64,000 nucleotides of DNA, taken from NCBI RefSeq assembly GCF_031119335.1, contig NZ_JAVHXT010000003.1, positions 124,001-188,000 on the forward strand, written 5' to 3'. The notes under the pieces were generated by a model. That model was not told the DNA's origin and searched no databases. It saw only the letters and a list, made by a program, of their open reading frames with translations. Of the stretch, positions 24,594-33,902 are shown one piece after another (position 1 is the stretch's first letter; each line of letters begins with the position of its first letter). The translations under genes and the position numbers were made by a program. This DNA is from Pedobacter sp. (lineage in GTDB: Bacteria > Bacteroidota > Bacteroidia > Sphingobacteriales > Sphingobacteriaceae).

Positions 24594-27551
24594 ATGCAAG
24601 GTAAAGGTTTTATAAAATTTATGGCGATCCTTTTAGGTATCGTCTGTCTGTATTCACTTTCTTTCAACATCATTACTTACAACGTAGAGAAAAAGGCTAA
24701 GGAATTTGCAAAAGGCGATGAAGCAAAAGAGAAAGCATACCTAGACTCAATGGCTACCGAAAAGGTATATCCAGTATTGGGCCTTACCTACCAACAAGTA
24801 AAAGGCAAAGAAATTAACTTAGGTCTAGATCTAAAAGGTGGTATGAATGTTACCATGGAAATTTCTTTAGCCGAGTTGACAAAATCATTAGCAGGTAACA
24901 CTTCTGATGATAATTTCAACAAAGCACTTTCAAATGCACAAACGCAAATGAATGCTGGTGGAAAAGATTTCATTGCATTATTTGTAAGCGAATATGAGAA
25001 ATTAGTTCCTAATGGTAAATTGGTAGATTTTTTTGCTAACCAAGATAATACGGCACAGTTAAAGGCTAACGCTAGCAACAACGAAGTAAAATCTTATTTG
25101 AGTAAAGAAGCTAACAGTGCGATAGATCGTTCATTCATCATCTTACGTAGTCGTATTGATGGTTTCGGTGTAGTTAGCCCTAACATGCAGAAACAAGAAG
25201 GTTCTAACAGGATCTTTATTGAGATGCCGGGTATCCAAGATAAAGAACGTGTTCGTAAATTATTACAAGGGTCTGCAGAATTACAATTCTGGCAAGTATA
25301 CCAGTCGCAAGAGGTATATCCTGTGTTAGATAACATCAACAAAACACTTGCTACAACTTTAAAAGATACAGTAGCTAAAACTGCTGCTGCAGATACTACT
25401 GTAAAAGGCGGTAAATTAGCTGGTTTAACAAAAGGCGCTACTACCAAACCTGCAGACACTTCGGCTGATGCTAAAACAGCAGAAGCTCAAAAAGCAAATC
25501 CATTATTTGCTGTATTACAACTTCCAGTAGGTTTAGATGCTAACGGACAACAACAGTTTATTCCTGGGCCGGTAGTAGGTAACGCATTGCAAAAAGACAC
25601 TGCAAAAGTAAATAACTACTTAAGCAAACCAGAAATCAAATCTTTGATCCCAACTAGCATGAAATTCATGTGGGGATTAAAACCTAGAACTGGCACTAAA
25701 GTTTTCGAACTTTATGCCATCAAAGTTGCTTCGTTAGATGGCCGTCCAGATTTAAGTGGTGATGCGGTAGCTAACGCTCGTGATGGTTTCGATCAGAACA
25801 ACAACCCAGATGTAACCATGTTCATGACCAGCGAAGGTGCTGCGAAATGGAAAAAAATGACTGCAGAAGCTGCTGCTGATCCTAACAATAAAAAAGCAAT
25901 TGCAATTGTATTAGACAACACAGTTTACTCTGCTCCTACGGTACAAAACGAAATCCCTAACGGTGTTTCTTCAATTACTGGAAGTTTCACTAAAGAAGAT
26001 ACAAAAGATTTAGCTAACGTATTAAAAGCTGGTAAGTTACCTGCTCCTGCTAAAATCGTTTCAGATTTCGTAGTTGGTCCTTCATTAGGTCAACAAGCTA
26101 TTGATAGCGGTTTAGTCTCTTTCGTATTAGCTTTCGTAGTAATTCTTGCTTTTATGGCATTCTATTACAACAAAGCAGGTTGGGTAGCTAACATCGCCTT
26201 GGTAATCAACGTATTCTTTATCATGGGTATTTTAGCTGCATTTGGTGCAGTATTAACACTCCCTGGTATTGCAGGTATCGTTTTAACCATTGGTTTATCG
26301 GTAGATGCCAACATCCTTATCTTCGAGCGTGTTCGTGAAGAGTTAGCCTTAGGCAAATCAACCAACGTAGCCATTAGAGAAGGTTTCAAACATGCAATGT
26401 CTTCTATCTTAGATGCAAACATTACTGTATTCATCTTAGGTGTCATCCTATTTGTTTTCGGTTCTGGTCCGGTGCAAGGTTTTGCAACTACATTATGTGT
26501 GGGTATCATTACTTCATTATTTGCAGCGGTATTGATCTCTCGTTTGATTTTCGAATCAATGATGGATAAAAAATCGAACATCACTTTCGATAACAGCATT
26601 ACCCGCAACGCATTTAAAAACTTAGCATTCAACTTCGTTGGACGTAGAAAATGGTACTATATCATTTCTGCGGTAATTATTGCTTTAGGTGTTGTTTTCT
26701 ATGTTAAAAACGATGGCTTACACTTAGGTGTAGACTTTAAAGGTGGTAGAACTTACATGGTGAAGTTCGACAAGCAATTGAACACCGAAGAAGTTTCTAA
26801 AGCACTATCGGCTAATTTTGAAGGTGAAGAAGCTTTAGTTAAAACTATCGGTACTGATAACTCATTAAAAATCACTACACCTTACCACATCACAGACCAA
26901 GCGCCAGATGCAGATAAAGTTGTTGAAAACGCTTTACGTAAAGGTTTAGATGGTTTAGGTGCAAAATATACGATCGAAAGTTCACAAAAAGTAACGCCAA
27001 CCATTGCAAGTGATATCATTTACAGTGCTTATGGTGCCGTATTGTTCTCTTGTATCGTGATGTTTATCTACATCTTGGTACGTTTCAAGAAATGGCAATA
27101 TGGTTTAGGTGCGGTAATCGCATTGTTCCACGACGTGTTATTGGTACTTTCATTTTACACTATTTTAGATGGCGTGTTGCCTTTCCCACTAGAAATTGGT
27201 CAAGATTTTATTGCGGCAATTTTAACGGTAATGGGTTATACCATGACAGAAACGGTAATCGTATTCGACCGTATCCGTGAGCGTTTAGCAGAAGCGGGTA
27301 AAGAAGACATGTATGGCGAAGAGCGTAACAAACTAATCAACTTCGCTTTAAATAGTACTTTAAGTCGTACCATTTTAACATCGTTATCGGTATTCTTCGT
27401 ATTAATCGTGATCTTCATTTTCGGTGGCGATAGCATCCGTGGGTTTATCTTCGCTTTATTAATTGGTCGTATCATCGGTACATATTCATCATTATGTATC
27501 TCTACCCCAATTGTAATCGACTTATCTAACGACGATAAGGCTAAAAAGTAA
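24594..27551 (+). CDS. secDF: Fused protein translocase subunit SecDF
   Basis: A 985-residue fusion of SecD (about 1-620) and SecF (about 660-985), a form common in Bacteroidota. It has 12 expected membrane helices. The first is at 7-27, and the SecD block begins with INLGLDLKGGMNVTME. The SecD C-terminal helices contain GLSVDANILIFERVREEL. The SecF part begins with LHLGVDFKGGRTYMV and ends with a second VIVFDRIRERL block. Each family signature therefore occurs twice. The protein uses the proton-motive force to help complete Sec-dependent export. An Ala/Lys/Thr-rich stretch near residue 260-300 is a low-complexity insert in the periplasmic domain. Confidence 0.97.
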   Translation: MQGKGFIKFMAILLGIVCLYSLSFNIITYNVEKKAKEFAKGDEAKEKAYLDSMATEKVYPVLGLTYQQVKGKEINLGLDLKGGMNVTMEISLAELTKSLAGNTSDDNFNKALSNAQTQMNAGGKDFIALFVSEYEKLVPNGKLVDFFANQDNTAQLKANASNNEVKSYLSKEANSAIDRSFIILRSRIDGFGVVSPNMQKQEGSNRIFIEMPGIQDKERVRKLLQGSAELQFWQVYQSQEVYPVLDNINKTLATTLKDTVAKTAAADTTVKGGKLAGLTKGATTKPADTSADAKTAEAQKANPLFAVLQLPVGLDANGQQQFIPGPVVGNALQKDTAKVNNYLSKPEIKSLIPTSMKFMWGLKPRTGTKVFELYAIKVASLDGRPDLSGDAVANARDGFDQNNNPDVTMFMTSEGAAKWKKMTAEAAADPNNKKAIAIVLDNTVYSAPTVQNEIPNGVSSITGSFTKEDTKDLANVLKAGKLPAPAKIVSDFVVGPSLGQQAIDSGLVSFVLAFVVILAFMAFYYNKAGWVANIALVINVFFIMGILAAFGAVLTLPGIAGIVLTIGLSVDANILIFERVREELALGKSTNVAIREGFKHAMSSILDANITVFILGVILFVFGSGPVQGFATTLCVGIITSLFAAVLISRLIFESMMDKKSNITFDNSITRNAFKNLAFNFVGRRKWYYIISAVIIALGVVFYVKNDGLHLGVDFKGGRTYMVKFDKQLNTEEVSKALSANFEGEEALVKTIGTDNSLKITTPYHITDQAPDADKVVENALRKGLDGLGAKYTIESSQKVTPTIASDIIYSAYGAVLFSCIVMFIYILVRFKKWQYGLGAVIALFHDVLLVLSFYTILDGVLPFPLEIGQDFIAAILTVMGYTMTETVIVFDRIRERLAEAGKEDMYGEERNKLINFALNSTLSRTILTSLSVFFVLIVIFIFGGDSIRGFIFALLIGRIIGTYSSLCISTPIVIDLSNDDKAKK

Positions 27552-27576
27552 TTGAAAACCAAATCATAAATCTTAG

Positions 27577-27603
27577 GTCCCGATGCAAATCGGGACTTTT
27601 TTG
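27577..27603 (+). terminator. Terminator of secDF
   Basis: GTCCCGAT, a four-base loop, ATCGGGAC and then six T residues, 26 bases after the stop. Confidence 0.9.
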
Positions 27604-27659
27604 TTTAAAACAAAATTGGAAACATTAAGGAGTTGTAAAGCAAAATACCACAACAAACA

Positions 27660-27800
27660 GCGTTAGTCCCGCTATCCGCTTTACTTCGAGGGCAGACACA
27701 TAGGTCTGCCCCTACGTGCTCGCTCCTATCGGGTTTAAAATGCAAGTGCTGTGCACAGGTTTACGTTAACTAAACCCGGTTGAAGCGGAAATACTTTTTG
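27660..27800. repeat. Composite repeat with nested GGGCAGACACATAGGTCTGCCC hairpin words
   Basis: It contains TTAGTCCCGCTATCCGCT, then the hairpin GGGCAGACA/AGGTCTGCCCCTAC, then GCTCCTATCGGG and TTTAAAATGCAAG, ending near AAACCCGGTTGAAGCGG. Related flanking words occur at 4201-4400 and 57094-57155. The rest of the gap 27604-27973 is AT-rich without a gene. Confidence 0.5.
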
Positions 27801-27973
27801 TAGCAGCTAACCTTTAAGACTATGATGCAGGAATTTTCACAAAAAGATTGGAGCGAAAAACGGGGCTGCCGTAATCTAAGAACCACCAAAAAACATTTTC
27901 AAAATAATAATGTAGTTTACTTAGCTCGAAATTAATCTCGCAACAACGAGCTAATTTGATTAATTTAGCCAGC

Positions 27974-28489
27974 ATGAGTTTAAATGTTAAAAATCCTAGC
28001 CACTCGTTTACGATAATGAATGAATTGGTGTTACCCAACGATACCAATACCTTGAATAATTTAATGGGCGGCAGGCTATTGCATTGGATGGATATTGCAG
28101 CGGCAATTTCGGCTCAAAAACATTGCAATAGCATTGTGGTTACGGCATCGGTTGATAACGTATCTTTCAAACAGCCTATTAAACTTGGTGATGTAGTAAC
28201 AATTGAAGCAAAGGTGACAAGATCTTTTAACACTTCGGTAGAGGTACGCTTAGATATTTGGGCAGAAAATATTCCATCGGGAACTAGGACAAAATCTAAC
28301 GAAGCTTACTACACTTTTGTAGCTGTTGATCAAACGGGCACCAAACCGGTACCAGAACTAAAACCAGAAACGCCAGAAGAAATAGAACTTTTTGAAGGAG
28401 CGCTGCGCCGTAGGCAATTACGTTTGGTATTGGCAGGTAAAATGCAACCAGACGAAGCCATTGAACTAAAAGCATTGTTTTCTAAGTGA
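27974..28489 (+). CDS. Acyl-CoA thioesterase (hotdog fold)
   Basis: A 171-residue cytoplasmic acyl-CoA hydrolase of the YciA/BFIT type, starting at the ATG at 27974 (a TTG six codons earlier is less likely). The hotdog core includes TLNNLMGGRLLHWMDIAAAI with the catalytic Asp, then TASVDNVSFKQPIKLGDVV and an SNEAYYTFVAVD strand. The family splits long- or medium-chain acyl-CoA into free acid and CoA. A charged C-terminal tail with RRRQLRLVLAGK follows. An antiporter gene starts 14 bases downstream, so the two may be co-transcribed. Confidence 0.88.
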   Translation: MSLNVKNPSHSFTIMNELVLPNDTNTLNNLMGGRLLHWMDIAAAISAQKHCNSIVVTASVDNVSFKQPIKLGDVVTIEAKVTRSFNTSVEVRLDIWAENIPSGTRTKSNEAYYTFVAVDQTGTKPVPELKPETPEEIELFEGALRRRQLRLVLAGKMQPDEAIELKALFSK

Positions 28490-28503
28490 TAAATTAATGT
28501 GAT

Positions 28504-29703
28504 ATGACTACCTATACCGTATTAATCATTTTAAGTGCGCTAGTCATTTTCTCCTACCTTTTCGATTTGGTAGCGAGTAAAACTAAGCTGCCTTCGGTTT
28601 TACTATTATTGGTATTGGGCATAGGCTTAAGATTATTGGTTGATAAACTACAAATACATACCTACAATTTTTTGCAAATACTACCAACGTTGGGCACGGT
28701 GGGTTTAATACTGATAGTTTTTGAAGGCTCTTTGGAACTAAAATATGCAAAGGATAAGAACAGTGTCATTAAAAGTGCTTTTTTATCTGCCTTTTTAATT
28801 TTGATTGCAACGGTAGCAGCTATTACATTTATTATTTACCAAATTACTGGCAAAGAGCTTTACATCTGCTTTGTAAATGCCATTCCATTTAGTGTAATTA
28901 GTTCAGCAATTGCTATCCCTTCTGTTGCCACCATTAACAAAAAAAGCAAAGAGTTTGTAATTTACGAGAGTTCATTTTCAGACATCCTAGGCATCATCCT
29001 TTTTAATTTTGCGGTAGCAAATCAACATATCACGGTCGGTTCGTTTGGAGAGCTAGCGGTTAACACAATTTTAATTTTATTGCTCTCGGTAGTAGCCTGC
29101 ATTACACTTTTGTATCTAATGGGCAGGTTAAGGCATCATATTAAGTTCTTTTTGATTATATCGATCTTGATTTTGGTTTATGCCATTGGGCAATCATTTC
29201 ATTTGTCGGCATTGGTGCTGATCTTATCCTTTGGTTTATTTTTAAACAACGCAGACACGATTAAACATGCTTGGTTCAGATCTATTTTCATTTATAAAAA
29301 CCTAGCTAACGATCTTACGCAACTGCACCAACTTTCGGCAGAAACCGCTTTTATTATTAGAACCTTCTTCTTCGTAATTTTCGGTTTTACAATGAACATC
29401 CATCAGCTTAACGATTTTGTGATCATTGCTAATGGGTTAATTATTTTGGGAAGCATTTACATCATCAGATTTGCCTATCTATACTTCTTTAAAAGAGAGC
29501 ACGTACTACCAGAAGGTTTTGTTACGCCAAGGGGATTAATTAGTATTTTATTGTACTATAATCTACCTCAGCACATGAAATTGATGGAAATAGGAACGCC
29601 ATTCCTATTTATGGTGGTGTTAGGCTCTAGCTTGGTGATGAGCGTTGGATTAATGGCTACTAAACGTAAAGAGCAAGTTTCGGAATTAGAACAAAGCCAC
29701 TAA
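28504..29703 (+). CDS. CPA-type cation:proton antiporter
   Basis: A 399-residue inner-membrane protein with about 11-12 helices, of the Na+/H+ exchanger (CPA) superfamily. Visible features are the helix-2 block SKTKLPSVLLLLVLGIGLRL, the LIVFEGSLEL helix 3, NAIPFSVISSAIAIPSV and the ESSFSDILGIILFNF segment, where the ion-binding Asp normally lies. It differs from the CPA1 antiporter at 17898 and lacks a long C-terminal tail. It likely exchanges Na+ or K+ for H+. Its stop codon overlaps the stop of the convergent gene by four bases. Confidence 0.85.
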   Translation: MTTYTVLIILSALVIFSYLFDLVASKTKLPSVLLLLVLGIGLRLLVDKLQIHTYNFLQILPTLGTVGLILIVFEGSLELKYAKDKNSVIKSAFLSAFLILIATVAAITFIIYQITGKELYICFVNAIPFSVISSAIAIPSVATINKKSKEFVIYESSFSDILGIILFNFAVANQHITVGSFGELAVNTILILLLSVVACITLLYLMGRLRHHIKFFLIISILILVYAIGQSFHLSALVLILSFGLFLNNADTIKHAWFRSIFIYKNLANDLTQLHQLSAETAFIIRTFFFVIFGFTMNIHQLNDFVIIANGLIILGSIYIIRFAYLYFFKREHVLPEGFVTPRGLISILLYYNLPQHMKLMEIGTPFLFMVVLGSSLVMSVGLMATKRKEQVSELEQSH

Positions 29704-30221
29704 TTATTGACATGCTGTATCGGTTCTGAGTGATTAAGATATTTTTCTAAGCGATGAAAATTATTCTTGAAATACTGCTGATTTCCCTTAACTCGCAGCG
29801 TAAGTTTCTTATTTGCTAATTCTGAAAAGCCACCTGCTGCAGTGCCAATTACTGCACCACTTGCTGCTAAAATCGCAGTTAGCTTAGCCATGTCAGCTGT
29901 GTTTTCGCCGCTTTCGTCTAAAGACCAGATAGCACCGCCAAGTCCAGCGCCAATTAATGTACCACCAGTCAAACCATTAAGCAGTGTAAGCCCACGTTTT
30001 TTAACCTTTATTTTTTTAATATCTGCTGTCCTAAAAATAATATAGTTACCCTTTTTATCTTCAATCCCGATACCTTCAGCATTGATCTTCTTTAAAAAGC
30101 CCTTAGTGGTTTTAAATTTATAAGAGTAGACTTTTACCTCGTAATCGCCAATATTATCTATTTGTGCGCTACAAGTTAGATGAATTAAGAAGGCGCAGAA
30201 AAACGTTAAAACAAATTTCAT
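29700..30221 (-). CDS. Secreted hypothetical protein with glycine-zipper segment
   Basis: A 173-residue protein with a signal peptide (MKFVLTFFCAFLIHLTCSAQ). An N-terminal beta domain (YKFKTTKGFLKKINAEGIG) resembles that of the neighbour at 30325. After it comes a Gly/Ala-rich hydrophobic segment (LLNGLTGGTLIGAGLGGAIW and ILAASGAVIGTAAGGF) like a glycine zipper that could insert into or lie on a membrane. I do not recognise a named family. It converges on the antiporter gene, the two stop codons sharing four bases. Confidence 0.75.
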   Translation of the reverse strand: MKFVLTFFCAFLIHLTCSAQIDNIGDYEVKVYSYKFKTTKGFLKKINAEGIGIEDKKGNYIIFRTADIKKIKVKKRGLTLLNGLTGGTLIGAGLGGAIWSLDESGENTADMAKLTAILAASGAVIGTAAGGFSELANKKLTLRVKGNQQYFKNNFHRLEKYLNHSEPIQHVNN

Positions 30222-30324
30222 TTTATTTTGTTTGGTGTATTTTTTTGATTACAATACCAATGCCAACATTACAACATATTGTTTTAGGGCTGGCATTTAA
30301 CAAAAATTTAACGTTTAATCACAT

Positions 30325-30894
30325 TCATTGAGATTTAGCTTTTGCAGAAATTTCCTTCATCTTCCTAAGTTCGGCTAAAATATTCGGGCTTACTTGGTAC
30401 ACAATTGAGTAGTAGCTTAGTTCGTCTAACTGATTTTTGTTTAACCCTTCTTGAAGATTATATTTAGCTAAATTTGGGTTAATAGCATGAATTGGAAAAG
30501 CAATAACGTTAGCTACACCATTTAGAGCTGCAAACCAGAAACTTTCTACTATCTCATCTCTTAAGGTGGGAGCTTTATTTCCGTACCTATCTACCAAATC
30601 ATCATTACCGTTAAGTTGATATGTTGTAGTTTCCTTAGCCGAATTATCTAAATAAGTTTTTGCTCTATAGGGTCTTTTGTATCTCCTAATTTTGATACAC
30701 TTTACTTCAGTAATGCTTAAACTGATAAACTTATCGTTAGTATTCAAGACGATTGAGGTGCTATCTACCTTGTGTAAGACACCTCGCTCCGTTCCGTATT
30801 TAGTTTTAACAACCGCTTTATATGGAACAACTTTTTGAGCAGTTGCATTACCAATTAAAAGTGTTAAGCAAATGGTAGTTAAAATGTATTTCAT
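30325..30894 (-). CDS. Secreted hypothetical protein related to its neighbour
   Basis: A 189-residue protein from the ATG at 30894, which begins a signal peptide (MKYILTTICLTLLIGNATAQ); a longer start at 30933 would hide it. The first domain (KTKYGTERGVLHKVDSTSIV then KFISLSITEVKCIKIRR) matches the pattern of the 29700 gene product (turn-Gly-x-Leu-x-Lys, I-x-x-I-K-x-K/R), so the two look like paralogues. The C-terminal part is helical. The function is unknown. Confidence 0.72.
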   Translation of the reverse strand: MKYILTTICLTLLIGNATAQKVVPYKAVVKTKYGTERGVLHKVDSTSIVLNTNDKFISLSITEVKCIKIRRYKRPYRAKTYLDNSAKETTTYQLNGNDDLVDRYGNKAPTLRDEIVESFWFAALNGVANVIAFPIHAINPNLAKYNLQEGLNKNQLDELSYYSIVYQVSPNILAELRKMKEISAKAKSQ

Positions 30895-30979
30895 TTTAGT
30901 TAATGTATCAATAAAATTAATACATCTCAGCAAACTAAGAAATTAAAAAATGTTAAATATGAGCAGCTTACAGCAAAAA

Positions 30980-31393
30980 TTAACTTCCCATTTCTAAGAT
31001 CTTGTCAAACTCAGTGGCTTTTAACGACATTACAGATAAACGACCTTGACGCACCAAAGAAATATCTTTCAAGCTCTCTTCTGCTTTGATTTGCTCTAAA
31101 GTTACCGGATTTTTCAAGGCTTCTACTGGTGCTAAATCTACTACTACCCAATTAGGATCTGATGTAGTTGGATCTTGGTAAAACTCTTTAACTACCTTGG
31201 CTACTCCTACTACATGCTTGCCTTCGTTGCTGTGGTAAAACAATACCAAGTCGCCTTCCTTCATCTCTTTCAGGTTATTACGAGCTTGGTAGTTACGTAC
31301 GCCATCCCAAAAGGTACGGCCATCTTCGTTAAATTTCTCCCAACTGTATTTAAAAGGCTCTGATTTGACTAGCCAATATTGTGTTTTTTTCAT
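30980..31393 (-). CDS. EVE-domain protein
   Basis: A 137-residue single-domain protein of the EVE/PUA-like family (like human THYN1). The diagnostic features are YWLVKSEPFKYSWEKF at the N-terminus, TFWDGVRNYQARNNLKEMK, LVLFYHSNEGKHVVGVAKV, and a late LVRQGRLSVMSL. EVE domains bind modified bases in DNA or RNA. The cellular target of stand-alone bacterial EVE proteins is not firmly known. It is cytoplasmic and stands alone on the minus strand. Confidence 0.92.
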   Translation of the reverse strand: MKKTQYWLVKSEPFKYSWEKFNEDGRTFWDGVRNYQARNNLKEMKEGDLVLFYHSNEGKHVVGVAKVVKEFYQDPTTSDPNWVVVDLAPVEALKNPVTLEQIKAEESLKDISLVRQGRLSVMSLKATEFDKILEMGS

Positions 31394-31451
31394 GCTAAAA
31401 CGAATGTTTTGAATTCACCGACAAACTTAAAACTTTGTCTTCATTTATCTA

Positions 31452-32258
31452 CTACTCTTTAAAATTTGCCTTAATAAACAACAGTTGATAATGAATGGCA
31501 TCTGCCCAATATTGCCAAGTGTGTCCACCAGGATTGGTGATAAACGTATGCGGGATATTATTGTAGGCGAGTTTTTCGTGCAGAGCTACGTTTACTTTAT
31601 AAAAAAAATCTTCGGTACCACACTGAATAATTAACGCAAGCGAATTAGGTGCTACCAAGTTAGTTAGATTAATAACCGAAGCATTATCCCATTGTGATGG
31701 TTTAGCTGCATAAGTCCCCAGTAATTTCGCCATATCCCAATTATTTGGAAAAGGCCTGATATCTACTCCGCCGCTCATGCTACCAGCAATGCTAAACACA
31801 TCTTGATGTTTAAATGCCAAATACAATGCACCATGTCCACCCATGCTTAAACCTGTTATTGCACGTCCCTTTTTATCGGCGATGGTTTTGTACTTTCCGT
31901 CAATCCAATTTACCAATTCTTTAGCTACATAGGTTTCGTATTTAGAATTAGGTTGTTCTGGACTATCCAAATACCAGCTATTAAAATTTCCATCAGGACA
32001 AACAACAATTAATTGATGCTGATCTACCAAATTCTTTAAGGCTGGAGCTTTTGTAATCCAATTAGCATAATTACCAGAATAGCCATGTAACAAGTAAACC
32101 ACTGGAAATTGCTTCTTATCGTTGTAATTTGATGGTGTAATAACTACCGCTTTAATTTCTTTTTTCATCGATTGACTGTAGGTTTTTACAGTATCTACAT
32201 TGGCTGCAAAAGAATTTAGGCTAAATAAGGTCAGTAGAAAAAAAAAGATCTTGTTCAT
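31452..32258 (-). CDS. Secreted esterase (D-family, FrmB-like alpha/beta-hydrolase)
   Basis: A 268-residue putative esterase (PF00756 type) with a signal peptide (MNKIFFFLLTLFSLNSFAAN). The nucleophile Ser138 is in GLSMGGHGA, the acid is likely Asp217 in CGTEDFFY, and the base is His246 in GGHTWQYW. An oxyanion-hole motif LLHGYSGNYANW is at 57-68. Relatives include S-formylglutathione hydrolase, antigen-85-like and feruloyl esterases. A signal peptide favours a periplasmic or extracellular role on an ester of a sugar or phenolic acid, but the substrate is unknown. Confidence 0.88.
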   Translation of the reverse strand: MNKIFFFLLTLFSLNSFAANVDTVKTYSQSMKKEIKAVVITPSNYNDKKQFPVVYLLHGYSGNYANWITKAPALKNLVDQHQLIVVCPDGNFNSWYLDSPEQPNSKYETYVAKELVNWIDGKYKTIADKKGRAITGLSMGGHGALYLAFKHQDVFSIAGSMSGGVDIRPFPNNWDMAKLLGTYAAKPSQWDNASVINLTNLVAPNSLALIIQCGTEDFFYKVNVALHEKLAYNNIPHTFITNPGGHTWQYWADAIHYQLLFIKANFKE

Positions 32259-32349
32259 TTTATATCAAATATTTTTGCTTAGTAGGCTGTTGAATATAAA
32301 GATTATTTTGAAATAATTAAGAAATTAGAGCTATATATAAGCAAAAGCA

Positions 32350-32357
32350 TAGCTTTG
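32350..32357 (+). promoter_or_regulatory. Candidate -7 box (TAGCTTTG) of the EamA gene
   Basis: TAGCTTTG matches TAnnTTTG and lies 14 bases before the ATG at 32372, predicting a very short leader. The -33 region has no clear TTG. Confidence 0.4.
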
Positions 32358-32371
32358 CAAAAATTCTTTTG

Positions 32372-33220
32372 ATGAAGCTGAAAAGTATCCCTCCTGTTCC
32401 GGCAGTTTTAATGGCAATAATTAGTGTTCAAGGTGGGGCTGCCATTGCCAAAGGTATATTTCCGGTAATGGGTGCAGCAGGCACGGTGACACTTCGCATA
32501 GCAATTTCAGCTATTATTTTATTGGCAATCCATCGTCCAAACTTTAAAAAAATTACAGGTAGCCAATGGAAGCTGATTGCTTGGTATGGATTAGTGCTAG
32601 GTGCTATGAACACTAGCTTTTATCTTTCGCTGGCCAGAATACCTTTGGGTTTAGCGGTAACGCTAGAATTTATTGGCCCGCTGCTTTTGGCTGTTTCTAC
32701 CTCAAAAAAAACTTTAGATTTCTTATGGGTACTTTTAGCAGCTATTGGTATTGCGTTAATTGCACCCTGGTCGTCGAATAACAATATTGATTTAATTGGT
32801 GCCGCATTAGCATTATTGGCTGGTGCATTTTGGGCAGCTTACATTATACTTGGCGGTAAGTTATCAAAAACCATGGATGGAGGAATTGCAGTAAGCATTG
32901 GTTTAGTAGTTGCCAGTTTTGTAGCCGTACCAGCGGGAATAATTGAAGGTAATCTACATCATATCAGTCCTACAATATTATTTTGGGGCTTGGGCATTGC
33001 TTTATTGTCTAGTGCTATCCCCTACAGTTTGGAAATGAATGCTCTTAAGCATATACCAGCAAAAACCTTTAGCATACTGATGAGCTTAGAACCTGCAGTG
33101 GCCGCTTTTTGTGGCCTATTATTTTTGAGTGAGCGACTATCTGTAAATGAATGGGTCGCCATTGTATTAGTGGTTGCCGCCAGCGCTGGCTCCACCTTAA
33201 CCAAGCCTAAAAAGGAGTAA
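32372..33220 (+). CDS. EamA-family transporter (RhtA-like)
   Basis: A 282-residue inner-membrane exporter of the drug/metabolite transporter superfamily, with about ten helices in two EamA repeats (roughly 1-135 and 140-280). It starts at the ATG at 32372; the TTG one codon before is unlikely. RhtA-like features are GAAIAKGIFPVMGAAGTVTLR, read in parts, LGLAVTLEFIGPLLLAV and SSAIPYSLEMNALKHI. RhtA exports threonine and homoserine; whether this one does is an inference. It stands alone between divergent and unrelated genes. Confidence 0.88.
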   Translation: MKLKSIPPVPAVLMAIISVQGGAAIAKGIFPVMGAAGTVTLRIAISAIILLAIHRPNFKKITGSQWKLIAWYGLVLGAMNTSFYLSLARIPLGLAVTLEFIGPLLLAVSTSKKTLDFLWVLLAAIGIALIAPWSSNNNIDLIGAALALLAGAFWAAYIILGGKLSKTMDGGIAVSIGLVVASFVAVPAGIIEGNLHHISPTILFWGLGIALLSSAIPYSLEMNALKHIPAKTFSILMSLEPAVAAFCGLLFLSERLSVNEWVAIVLVVAASAGSTLTKPKKE

Positions 33221-33329
33221 AAGCATATCTAACTATTAAATTATCAGTTAAATATGTAAAATAATTCACAGGTAATTGCAACAAGTTTTTTACCTTTAGA
33301 AAAAATTAAACCAATTATACTATTTAAAA

Positions 33330-33881
33330 ATGAAAAAGAAATTATTAGCTCTATTAGTAATAGGCTCGGCAGTGGTAGTATCTTCTTGCAGCAAAATTAA
33401 AGAAGCAACTAATCAAGACATTACTTTAACAACTGCAGCTGTTACTTTAACTATAGAGCAATTAACTACAGCAAATGCTAACAGTGCAGTAATTAGCTCT
33501 AAAATATCTAGTGCTGAATTAGATGCATTAATCAAACAAAAAGCATCTGGCTTCGGCATCAAGAATGTTAAATCACTTAAAATAAAGACATTAAAAGCAA
33601 AAATAATAAACCCTGTTAATGATGCTTCTAACAATTTCAATAATTTAGGTGCAGTATCTGCAAAATTAGAAGGAAACGGCAAAACTTTTACAGCTAATCA
33701 TGCTGTAACAACAAGTGCAACTTATGAGCTTAATTTTACAGTTGATAGTTCTGTAGATATCAAAGACATTGTTTCCGCTTCTACTGTATCATACTCACTA
33801 TCAGCGCCAGTTCGTACACCGACTAATAAACCCATAACCATTGAGTTAGTAGCAACATACGATGCTGTTGTAGGTCTTTAA
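33330..33881 (+). CDS. Lipoprotein of unknown function
   Basis: A 183-residue protein with a lipoprotein signal peptide: MKKKLLALLVIGSAVVVSSC, with the lipobox cysteine at residue 20 followed by SKIKE. The mature part is rich in Thr, Ala, Asn and Ser and alternates like beta-strands, with no motif I recognise. It is probably anchored in the outer or inner membrane. It stands alone with its own terminator at 33903-33936. Confidence 0.75.
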   Translation: MKKKLLALLVIGSAVVVSSCSKIKEATNQDITLTTAAVTLTIEQLTTANANSAVISSKISSAELDALIKQKASGFGIKNVKSLKIKTLKAKIINPVNDASNNFNNLGAVSAKLEGNGKTFTANHAVTTSATYELNFTVDSSVDIKDIVSASTVSYSLSAPVRTPTNKPITIELVATYDAVVGL

Positions 33882-33902
33882 ATAAACTAAACCATACTAT
33901 TC

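Noticed and set aside
25094..25459. 121-codon minus-strand frame inside secDF
   Set aside because: It is antisense to conserved SecD sequence, and there is no start context or family match.
26165..26632. 155-codon minus-strand frame inside secDF
   Set aside because: It is a shadow of the strongly coding SecD frame, with Met/Ile/Lys-rich composition and no independent signal.
33274..33300. TTG and TACCTTTA as a promoter pair for the lipoprotein gene
   Set aside because: The spacing is only 12 bases, too short for the Bacteroidota -33/-7 arrangement, and the -7 box ends in A instead of G.
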